Source: Armatimonadota bacterium (lineage in GTDB: Bacteria; Bacteroidota; Ignavibacteria; OLB7). From it: a stretch of DNA of 64,000 nucleotides. The stretch lies in contig JADZEY010000060.1 in the NCBI GenBank assembly GCA_020850315.1, forward strand, positions 1-64,000, read 5' to 3'. The translations under genes and the position numbers were made by a program. Shown here piece after piece: positions 57,276 through 64,000 of the stretch. The notes below the pieces were generated by a model. The model did no database searches. It worked only from the letters and a program-made list of their open reading frames with translations, and was not told where the DNA came from. Each line of letters starts with the position of its first letter. Within the stretch, counting starts at the first letter, position 1.

Positions 57276-60200
57276 ATGCCGTTTTCAGAAGCCTATTATG
57301 ACGATTTCGATAGCGTCATCCGCAAGCGTGGCGAGGACTATTTCATCCGTGGGAAAGTTCGCTTCCGAACGCTGGCATCAGACTCTGTGATTGCAGTGGT
57401 GTATGGCTCGCAACCATACACCGTTGCCTTGCACCTCACCACCACCACCCTCAACGCTTCCTGCGATTGCCCGCATTACGACGACGGCAATTTGTGCAAG
57501 CATCTGTGGGCGGTAATGCTCGCTCTGAATTTCAAACAATGGCCCCAGCCTGGGATTGAGCTTCCCCCACTCTCCTCCGGCTATGCTGACGACGATTCTT
57601 ATAACACTACAAGCACTGGTAGAAAGCCATTCCAAACTTCCTCGCCATCCAAGCGCGGCAGGCCAGGCTCCTCTGCTGGTGCGCCGCCGCCAAAAAAAAC
57701 TTGGCGCAATGATGTTGCCGCTATTCGCACAGGCATGGCGAACTCCACCAACTTGTCAGAGCGAGAGGTGTTGGATTCGCCGCCGATTATCTACGCCATT
57801 GATCTGGATCGCTCTTCAGCCGAAAACAAACTGCACCTTCAGTTTGCCAAGCAGGGATACCACAAGAATGGCACGGTATCATCACTGAAGCCGTTGGCAA
57901 TCAGCCATGGGGATATTCCGCTGCTGCCCGATGCCACCGACCAGCAAATTGTATTGATGCTGCTTGGCAGTCAATCCCAGTTCAACAACTCCTACTACTG
58001 GAATGATCGGACACAGCCGCAGAGGTTGATACCAGAACAAATCCCACTGCTGATGCCGTTGATTGCATCCACCGGGCGGTGCGTTGTGCAGGCAAAAAAC
58101 CAGGGGGTTCTGCACGGAATTACGTGGCAAGCGGATGCCCCCATAGAAGCACGGATTCAGCTTGTGGCCACACCGAACGGAAACTACTCGGTGACAGCAA
58201 ACCTATTCGGCAGCAACGGGAAGATCATACCGTTCGGGCAGGTTCAGCTGATGATCCCGGGCGTAGTACTGATACACACCAAGCTGCATCCACTGCACGA
58301 TAATGGTGCGTTACCCTGGGTCCGGTACACCCATACCGTTGGGGCAGTGACTATCCCCGCTGCCGATATTCATGAGTTTCTTGAGAATCACTACAGCAGC
58401 CCCACCGCGCTGCCGATTGAGCTTCCCAGCCAACTTGGCATCACGGAAGTTTCTGTTGCCCCAACGCCGATTTTGCGGCTATCCTCCTACAAGGATTCCT
58501 ATCGCGACACCTCCTCCCAGCTTCAAGCGGACATATTTTTTGGGTACAACGGCCTGGAGGTCCCCGCAACGGCTTCAACCCGCTGCTTGTATAACAGGGC
58601 CGAACAGCAACTGCTGCACCGTGACCGCGCCGCCGAGCAAGCCGCAATGAGTTTTCTGGTGAGCCTTAATGTGCGCCACCGTGACTCATCGTCCTGGCAA
58701 AAGACTTGGACGGTTGCAACCAACAAACTTTCGTTTATTGTTCGGACCCTAAGCCAAGCTGGGTGGGTTGTGGAAGCCGAAGGAAAAATCTACCGCACCA
58801 GCAGCCACATCAGCATTGCGGTGCAATCGGGGATTGATTGGTTCGAGGTGCATGGGACTGCCACGTTCGGCGATACCTCCGCTGGATTGCCGCAGATTGT
58901 GGCGGCTTTGCTCAAAGGAAATGGGATGGTTCTGTTGGATGATGGCAGCTACGGATTGCTTCCGGAAGAATGGCTGAAAAAGTATGAAGTGTTGGGGCAG
59001 TTGGGGGAGCCATCGGGCGACCATATCCGGTTTCAGCGTTCCCAAACGGGAATGCTTGATGCGTTGCTTCTTGCACAACCGGAAATCACTTTCGACAAAG
59101 GGTTCCGGCAAGCACGCCAGCAGCTGCAACGCTTCAAATCTATCAAACCCGCAAAAGCCCCCAAGACCTTTGTTGGCACATTGCGCCAGTACCAGAAGGA
59201 GGGGCTGGGATGGATACAGTTCTTGCAAAAATTTCGGTTTGGCGGATGCCTTGCCGACGACATGGGGCTGGGAAAAACCGTGCAGGTGCTGGCACTTCTG
59301 GAAAGCCGACGACTACTGCGCCAGAAGGGAGAGCAAGCCGCAAGCAAAGGGGCAGCAAGCTCCACAACAGAACCGATCCCACCATCGTTAGTCGTGGTCC
59401 CGAAATCGTTGATTTTTAACTGGATGAAGGAGGCCGCACATTTTGCCCCGAAGCTGCAACTGCTGAACAACACCGGGCTGGCACGCCGCGCCGTGAAAGT
59501 GGAGCAGCTCCACCAGTACGACGTTATCCTGACCACCTACGGGACACTACGGAACGATGTCCAATTCCTAAAAGATTTCCGATTCGACTACCTGATTCTG
59601 GACGAAGCCCAGGCAATCAAGAATGCTTCCACCGAATCGGCGAAGGCGGTCCGGTTGCTGCAAGGGAATCACCGTTTGGCGATGAGCGGAACCCCAATCG
59701 AAAATCACGTGGGCGAGCTCTGGAGCCTGTTCGAGTTTTTGAACCCAGGGATGTTGGGCGGGGCCTCCTTTTTCCGGACGATGGACACCACCGCAAACCC
59801 CAACGATGAGTCGCGGAAGATGCTTGCGCACACGCTTCGGCCATTTATCCTGCGCCGGACCAAGGAGCAGGTGGCACCGGAGCTTCCGGCAAAAACCGAG
59901 CAGACGGTGTACTGCGAACTTGAGCCAGCACAACGGAAGCTCTACAATGAACTCCGTTCCTACTATCGCAACACACTTCTGGGATTGATTGATGAACGGG
60001 GATTGGGCCGCTCGAAGATGCAGGTTCTGGAGGCATTGTTGCGGCTGCGGCAGCTTGCCTGCCACCCCGGATTGGTTGACAAGAAGAAGCTGGACGCGGG
60101 ATCGGCAAAGCTGGATATGTTGATTCCGCAACTTGTTGAAGTGGTGGAAGAAGGGCACAAGGTGTTGGTCTTCTCGCAGTTCACCAGCTTCCTTGCCATC

Positions 60201-60608
60201 GTAAAAAAACGGTTGGATGCAAAAAAAATCAACTACGAATATCTTGACGGAAAAACAACCAAGCGGCAAGCAGTGGTGGAGCGGTTCCAAAACGACCCCG
60301 ACTGCAAGCTTTTTCTGATTAGCCTGAAAGCTGGCGGGTTAGGGCTGAACCTGACCGCTGCCGACTACGTGTTCCTGCTGGACCCCTGGTGGAACCCCGC
60401 CGTGGAAGCCCAAGCGATTGACCGCGCACACCGTATTGGCCAACAACAAACAGTGTTCGCCTACCGGCTGATTGCCCGCGACACCGTGGAGGAGAAAGTC
60501 CTGAAACTTCAGGAGAGCAAACGCCAGCTGGCCGATGCCATTATCAATGCCGACAACGCATTAATTCGTGATCTCACCAAAGAAGATTTGGAGCTTCTGC
60601 TTTCGTAG
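57276..60608 (+). CDS. SNF2-family DNA helicase/translocase with SWIM zinc finger
   Basis: The predicted protein has 1110 residues. The N-terminal SWIM finger is Cys63-x-Cys65 ... Cys74-x-His76 (CDCPHYDDGNLCKH). A ~560-residue middle of unknown fold follows. The SNF2 motor spans ~630-1105. Motif I is LADDMGLGKT (Walker A 662-668). The DEAQ box (776-779) is in ILDEAQAIKN. LAMSGTPIENHVGELWSLFE is motif III/IV. The second RecA lobe has VLVFSQFTSFLAIV, ISLKAGGLGLNLTAADYVFL, WWNPAVEAQAIDRAHRIGQ and YRLIARDTVEEKV. Bacterial HepA/SWF-type proteins of this layout remodel protein-DNA complexes or aid DNA repair. ATG 57276 is chosen over an in-frame GTG at 57267. It is transcribed alone and convergent with the GDSL gene. 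Confidence 0.95.
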   Translation: MPFSEAYYDDFDSVIRKRGEDYFIRGKVRFRTLASDSVIAVVYGSQPYTVALHLTTTTLNASCDCPHYDDGNLCKHLWAVMLALNFKQWPQPGIELPPLSSGYADDDSYNTTSTGRKPFQTSSPSKRGRPGSSAGAPPPKKTWRNDVAAIRTGMANSTNLSEREVLDSPPIIYAIDLDRSSAENKLHLQFAKQGYHKNGTVSSLKPLAISHGDIPLLPDATDQQIVLMLLGSQSQFNNSYYWNDRTQPQRLIPEQIPLLMPLIASTGRCVVQAKNQGVLHGITWQADAPIEARIQLVATPNGNYSVTANLFGSNGKIIPFGQVQLMIPGVVLIHTKLHPLHDNGALPWVRYTHTVGAVTIPAADIHEFLENHYSSPTALPIELPSQLGITEVSVAPTPILRLSSYKDSYRDTSSQLQADIFFGYNGLEVPATASTRCLYNRAEQQLLHRDRAAEQAAMSFLVSLNVRHRDSSSWQKTWTVATNKLSFIVRTLSQAGWVVEAEGKIYRTSSHISIAVQSGIDWFEVHGTATFGDTSAGLPQIVAALLKGNGMVLLDDGSYGLLPEEWLKKYEVLGQLGEPSGDHIRFQRSQTGMLDALLLAQPEITFDKGFRQARQQLQRFKSIKPAKAPKTFVGTLRQYQKEGLGWIQFLQKFRFGGCLADDMGLGKTVQVLALLESRRLLRQKGEQAASKGAASSTTEPIPPSLVVVPKSLIFNWMKEAAHFAPKLQLLNNTGLARRAVKVEQLHQYDVILTTYGTLRNDVQFLKDFRFDYLILDEAQAIKNASTESAKAVRLLQGNHRLAMSGTPIENHVGELWSLFEFLNPGMLGGASFFRTMDTTANPNDESRKMLAHTLRPFILRRTKEQVAPELPAKTEQTVYCELEPAQRKLYNELRSYYRNTLLGLIDERGLGRSKMQVLEALLRLRQLACHPGLVDKKKLDAGSAKLDMLIPQLVEVVEEGHKVLVFSQFTSFLAIVKKRLDAKKINYEYLDGKTTKRQAVVERFQNDPDCKLFLISLKAGGLGLNLTAADYVFLLDPWWNPAVEAQAIDRAHRIGQQQTVFAYRLIARDTVEEKVLKLQESKRQLADAIINADNALIRDLTKEDLELLLS

Positions 60609-60624
60609 TCTCCTGCCTTGCAGG

Positions 60625-61362
60625 TTATCGCGAGCAGATACCCACGGTAACTGGCAGTATCAGTTCGGTCCAAGCGGTGTACATCGTGCCAGAAGGGTGA
60701 AGGTTGTCGGGAGCAGTTAGCGTGGGGTCGGTTGCGGCCTTACGGGATTCGGGGGTGATGTCCACAAAGTGCGCTCCGGCGGCCTCGGTTTCTTCCTGAG
60801 CAATCTGGTTGAAGAGGTCAATCTCTTGGGCAATCCGCGCACGGTCGCGCCCTTCGGCAAATGGAGTAACGCCCCAATCGGGGATGGAGACCACAATCAC
60901 CCGCGATTGATCGCCGCCGGCAAACCGGATAGCACGTTTCAGCAGCCCCACAAACTCACCTCGGTACTCATCCGCTGCTCTTCCACGGTACTGGTTGTTC
61001 ACCCCAATCAGCAGCGTCACCATCCGGAATGGGCCTTGCGGGTTTGCGGCATCAATGGCGGCGTTCAGTTCATCGGTAGTCCAGCCGGTGCGGGCGATAA
61101 TCTGTGGGTCGCTCATCGGAATTTCTTGCTTGCGTAGCAATGCGGCAAGCTGCATGGGCCAGCGTTCGGCAGCGGCCACACTTTCGCCAATCGTGTAGGA
61201 ATCACCCAGGGCAAGAAATGGAAGTTCGGCAGCGGTTTGCTCGGGAGCGGTAGAAGAAGAGTTCATGGCGTTTGGTAATTGGCAGCAGGCCAACAGCAGA
61301 AGCTGGCCAGCGATAAGTAGCTTCAGGAAAAGATGGTGGCAAGTGGCAAGCATGGCTATCAT
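60625..61362 (-). CDS. SGNH/GDSL hydrolase lipoprotein
   Basis: The predicted protein has 245 residues. The N-terminus is a lipoprotein signal with LLLLACCQ (lipid Cys26 or 27). The SGNH motifs are FLALGDSYTIGESV (block I, catalytic Ser), a Gly near RTGWTTDEL (block II), LLIGVNNQYRGR (block III, Asn) and DNLHPSG (block V, catalytic Asp and His). Family members are esterases, lipases or acetyl-hydrolases for small acyl or carbohydrate esters; the substrate is unknown. It lies 12 bp after the M14 carboxypeptidase gene on the same strand, so the two envelope hydrolases are probably co-transcribed. The end converges on the helicase gene with a 16-bp gap. Confidence 0.9.
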   Translation of the reverse strand: MIAMLATCHHLFLKLLIAGQLLLLACCQLPNAMNSSSTAPEQTAAELPFLALGDSYTIGESVAAAERWPMQLAALLRKQEIPMSDPQIIARTGWTTDELNAAIDAANPQGPFRMVTLLIGVNNQYRGRAADEYRGEFVGLLKRAIRFAGGDQSRVIVVSIPDWGVTPFAEGRDRARIAQEIDLFNQIAQEETEAAGAHFVDITPESRKAATDPTLTAPDNLHPSGTMYTAWTELILPVTVGICSR

Positions 61363-61374
61363 CCCGTTGGGTTG

Positions 61375-62757
61375 TTACTGCGCCCTTTTCTCCACCATCA
61401 TCGTCATCATCTGCTGGGCGGCGGCAGTCCCGATGGTGTGCGCCCGCTGGCGCGTGGCAGCTTCCCCCATTTCGTAGGTGACGGCTGGCGCGCCGAACTG
61501 GCGAACAAACCAGCTTTTGAAAATCGGCGACTCCAAATCAGAAGGCTCAATGCGGGCGGTGAATCCGGGAACGGATTCTTCAATCCGCCCAATCCAACGC
61601 TCGGTAAACAGCGGGTCTCGCACGGTCACGGTGCTGTCCAGCGTGTAGAAAATATCACCCCAAGTTGAGTGAAAGTCCAACCCAAACAGAACGTTGTTTG
61701 GGTTGCTGATCGAGCCAAGAAAGGCATCACGAACGGCGCGGGTTTCTGGTTGGTTGAAGGCAAACCAATCGCGGTTCAGGTCTACCCCGCCGGCGTTGTG
61801 CCGCCAATGCCCGCCATCAACTCCATCCGGATTCACCAACGCCACAACTTGCACGGTAAACCGCTGGCGGAATGCTTGGGCAAGCGGAGTTTGTGCCGTC
61901 AATGCTTCCACAAAATTTTCCAACGCCCACGCGCCTGTCACTTCGGGGGGATGCTGGCGGCCAATAATCAACACCTCCCCTTCTTTCCCTTCCCCTATCG
62001 TAAGCCGCCGCAGCGGGCGGCCTTGTGTGGATGTGCCGATTACATCCAACCTCACAAACGGAAGGCGCGATAGGGAATCTTCCCAGCTTCGTACCGCATC
62101 GGTGGTGTAGGGTTGGCGTGCAGAAACCCAGAGGGTGTCGCGGCTAACATCCAACCAGATGGTTGCGGTTCCGGTGGTGCGTTCCCGTTGCACTCGGCTG
62201 GATTCCAACTGCCGCCAATGCACGCCGTCGTTGCTGATTGCGGGGGTGTAGCGGTGGCTTCCGCCATCGTAGGTTAGGTGAAGCCGGATGGTGCGGCGCG
62301 CCCGCGACCAAACCTTGAACGCATACCACGGGCTGTTGTTGATCGGCGCATTTTCCGGCTTCACCACTGCCACAAAATCGCTGTCGCTGGTGCTGAACAC
62401 GGGACCCAACCGCGCCCCCGCAAAATTGCTTCCGAACCAAACACCAGCATCAGTAAAATCCCGCACGGTGTGGCTTACGGGCTGGATTGCACGGCTGGTG
62501 GTGATGGTTGAACCGGGAGGATCGTACGGTTGCGGCTGGCCATAGGACGGGAGCGTTGCGGCAGCAGTTCCGCCAGTTTCCAACGCCACCGTGTCGTGGG
62601 GTTGGGGGGTGGATGTGTTTTTTGTTGGGGTGGAGGAGCAAGCCGCCATTATCGCAGCCAGCATCACAGCGGCAACAGCCAGCAACGCCGAAATGCGTTG
62701 CTGGCTGTTGGTATTTCCTGAAAGGTGTTGGATAGGAGCGATTGTTGGAAGCATCAT
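61375..62757 (-). CDS. M14-family zinc carboxypeptidase lipoprotein
   Basis: The predicted protein has 460 residues. A lipoprotein signal ends at Cys40 (MLAAIMAACSS), then a Thr/Pro-rich linker. An N-terminal beta-sandwich (about 70-215, FTDAGVWFGSNF, WLDVSRDTLWVSARQPYTTD) precedes the catalytic domain, as in M14D cytosolic-carboxypeptidase relatives. The zinc site is HPPEVTGAWALENFVE (HxxE), with the third ligand His in GLDFHSTWGDIF. Substrate-binding Arg is likely in GVDLNRDWFAFN, with HRHNAGGVDLNRD-like context. The catalytic Glu is in TYEMGEA. ATG 62757 and the next ATG (62754) are equivalent. It heads a two-gene operon with the SGNH hydrolase. Confidence 0.9.
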   Translation of the reverse strand: MMLPTIAPIQHLSGNTNSQQRISALLAVAAVMLAAIMAACSSTPTKNTSTPQPHDTVALETGGTAAATLPSYGQPQPYDPPGSTITTSRAIQPVSHTVRDFTDAGVWFGSNFAGARLGPVFSTSDSDFVAVVKPENAPINNSPWYAFKVWSRARRTIRLHLTYDGGSHRYTPAISNDGVHWRQLESSRVQRERTTGTATIWLDVSRDTLWVSARQPYTTDAVRSWEDSLSRLPFVRLDVIGTSTQGRPLRRLTIGEGKEGEVLIIGRQHPPEVTGAWALENFVEALTAQTPLAQAFRQRFTVQVVALVNPDGVDGGHWRHNAGGVDLNRDWFAFNQPETRAVRDAFLGSISNPNNVLFGLDFHSTWGDIFYTLDSTVTVRDPLFTERWIGRIEESVPGFTARIEPSDLESPIFKSWFVRQFGAPAVTYEMGEAATRQRAHTIGTAAAQQMMTMMVEKRAQ

Positions 62758-62785
62758 CCTGTAGTGTTTTTCTGGTACGGCAGCC

Positions 62786-62813
62786 GTGCGCAGGCTCGCA
62801 ATCCCGCGCCCAC
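62786..62813. repeat. REP-like palindrome, copy B
   Basis: GTGCGCAGGCTCGCAATCCC+GCGCCCAC is an imperfect palindrome sharing GCGCAGGCTCGCAA with copy A at 38117. It lies in the 60-bp gap after the TonB-receptor gene. Confidence 0.6.
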
Positions 62814-62817
62814 CAAT

Positions 62818-64000
62818 TTACCGACCGGGCGGCGGTGGTGGCGGCGCATCGCCACCGGAAGGGGGAGCGGACCAATTCATGCCGCCAAAATTACGGATGC
62901 TGTAGGTGAACGTCAGCAGCGCGTAACGCCCCAGCACGGTTGACTTCACATCCTCGATGTAGGCATCGTTCACCGTGCGGGAGACACTGGTGTTCTGGTT
63001 CAGAATGTCGTTGACCGACAGCCGCAACTCACCCCGATTTTCCGGCAAAAATTTCACCCCCATGCTGGCATTCCAGAGCAGGTAGTCGCCGTTGTTTCCT
63101 TCGGCCAGGCCGTTGTTCAGTTGGTGGGTGATGTCGCTTCCTATCACCAAATTCTCGAACAGCGTCCAGCTTAGCCGCGCCCGGGCGATGTTGTTGGTGT
63201 ACTCGGTGTTCTGATCCTGGCGAACTGAGTTGCGAACAAGATTTCCGGTGAAATTATTGGAGATAGTGAAGTCCAAATCCTCGCTGATATTGCTGCTGAG
63301 CACCACACCAAATCCTGCCGTTGGCGCGTGGGCATCGTTCTGGACGTTGTTGATAATGCCAGGGGTGCGGGTGTAGTTGGCCGAGAGGAACAAGTTAAGA
63401 TTCGATTTTAGGAAGCCCAGGGGGAAGCCGTAGCTAACAAACGACCGTGCGCTGATATATCCATCCAGATTCACTGGCTGGGTTAGCTGGGCCCCGCGCT
63501 GCACCAACACACCATTTGCCAGCGTTGTGTCCTGGGCTGGGATAATCGTTTGGTTGCCGATGTAGCTGCTGGTAATGCTTCCCCCCAACATTGCAAAGAA
63601 GTTGCTGGCCGATGGGATGTTGGTGGAGGAGTAGCGCATGAACAAGTTGTGCTGGTAACTTTCCTGAAGCAATGAGTTCCCAGTGCTGAGAAGCAACGGG
63701 TTCGTGTTGTTCAGCACCGTTTGCAGCTGATCCACCGCCGGGGTGTTGACCGAAGTGCGGTAGCTTAACCGAAGGCTTGCATCGCGCGAGAAGCTGTACC
63801 GAACCGAGGCGGTGGGAAGCAAATCGCCATAGGTGCGCTCAACCGTTGATGGCAGCGGAAACCGGTCATCGTACGTGAAGCCAGACCACTGGTAGGAAGC
63901 ACCTGTGCTGAGCTCCCACACCGAGTCGCGATACTGATATGTCACCCCCGCAGTGTGGGCGGTTGTGCGTGATTCGGAGCGGCTGCTTAGGCTGGAGTCA
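62818..64000 (-). CDS. TonB-dependent receptor / outer-membrane beta-barrel protein, C-terminal part
   Basis: The frame is open to the window edge, so the N-terminal plug and TonB box lie outside. The visible ~394 residues are outer-membrane barrel strands with loops: ELSTGASYQWSGFTY, DASLRLSYRTSVNTPAVDQL (the Asn-Thr-Pro/Leu region typical of SusC/TonB receptors), ESYQHNLFMRYSSTN, LNLFLSANYTRTPGI and LVIGSDITHQLNN. The closing motif is ENRGELRLSVNDILNQNTSV, common to the outer-membrane beta-barrel family 3 receptors. The very C-terminus is an atypical Pro/Gly-rich tail (GGDAPPPPPPGR) after the last strand TFTYSIRNF, which may be an exposed tag. The ligand cannot be judged without the N-terminal half. 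Confidence 0.85.
   Translation of the reverse strand, partial: DSSLSSRSESRTTAHTAGVTYQYRDSVWELSTGASYQWSGFTYDDRFPLPSTVERTYGDLLPTASVRYSFSRDASLRLSYRTSVNTPAVDQLQTVLNNTNPLLLSTGNSLLQESYQHNLFMRYSSTNIPSASNFFAMLGGSITSSYIGNQTIIPAQDTTLANGVLVQRGAQLTQPVNLDGYISARSFVSYGFPLGFLKSNLNLFLSANYTRTPGIINNVQNDAHAPTAGFGVVLSSNISEDLDFTISNNFTGNLVRNSVRQDQNTEYTNNIARARLSWTLFENLVIGSDITHQLNNGLAEGNNGDYLLWNASMGVKFLPENRGELRLSVNDILNQNTSVSRTVNDAYIEDVKSTVLGRYALLTFTYSIRNFGGMNWSAPPSGGDAPPPPPPGR

Overview
The window looks like chromosomal DNA from a Gram-negative bacterium of the Fibrobacterota-Chlorobiota-Bacteroidota (FCB) group. The clearest pointer is a type IX secretion (T9SS) sorting domain at the C-terminus of the secreted protein at 41566-43164. 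Supporting signs are a very large secreted protein resembling Bacteroidota TANFOR-domain proteins, several outer-membrane beta-barrels and many lipoproteins. By eye the DNA is well above 50% GC, which is high for typical Bacteroidota and would suit a Kapabacteria/Ignavibacteria-like lineage; that placement is inference. No tRNA, rRNA, CRISPR array or insertion sequence was found. The only markedly AT-rich stretch is the first ~700 bases, which holds a broken cytosine-5 DNA methyltransferase.

Layout. 1-13 kb: methyltransferase remnant, fused alpha/beta 2-oxoacid dehydrogenase E1, then a three-gene surface cluster (outer-membrane barrel, ~1980-residue secreted protein, fibronectin-III protein). 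13-19 kb: small orphan ORF, vanadium-haloperoxidase/PAP2 protein, RodZ-like protein, TPR-LuxR regulator, and a MmcQ/YjbR plus VOC pair behind a perfect operator-like palindrome. 19.6-25.2 kb: a complete RND efflux operon (adaptor, pump, TolC). 25-31 kb: acyl-CoA dehydrogenase, GNAT acetyltransferase, and a copper module made of a CorE-like metal-sensing ECF sigma factor, a CopZ-type chaperone and CopA. 31-39 kb: ABC-2 exporter, Nfu-like Fe-S protein, nucleotidyltransferase, RidA/2-aminomuconate deaminase-like protein, membrane metallophosphoesterase, glucose-6-phosphate isomerase, small barrel. 39-47.5 kb: parvulin chaperone and a minus-strand cluster of zinc ribbon, Tat-type Rieske lipoprotein, heme-motif barrel, c-type cytochrome lipoprotein, YceI protein, small membrane protein and T9SS cargo. 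47.9-51.2 kb: a giant STAND ATPase-BTAD (SARP-like) regulator, divergent from that cluster. 51.5-56.5 kb: B12-dependent ribonucleotide reductase interrupted by a 478-residue intein with an intact-looking LAGLIDADG endonuclease. 56.6-64 kb: lipoprotein, SWIM-SNF2 helicase, GDSL hydrolase, M14 carboxypeptidase and the C-terminal part of a TonB-dependent receptor that runs off the window.

The strongest candidates for an undescribed system are (i) the Rieske/heme-barrel/cytochrome cluster facing the STAND-BTAD regulator across an intergenic region with three CGTCACG direct repeats at 22/21-bp spacing, the geometry of SARP binding sites, and (ii) the barrel/giant/FN3 surface cluster. The intergenic DNA also carries several repeat families: a CACAGAG hairpin element at four loci, heptanucleotide tandem repeats at three loci, and short REP-like palindromes.
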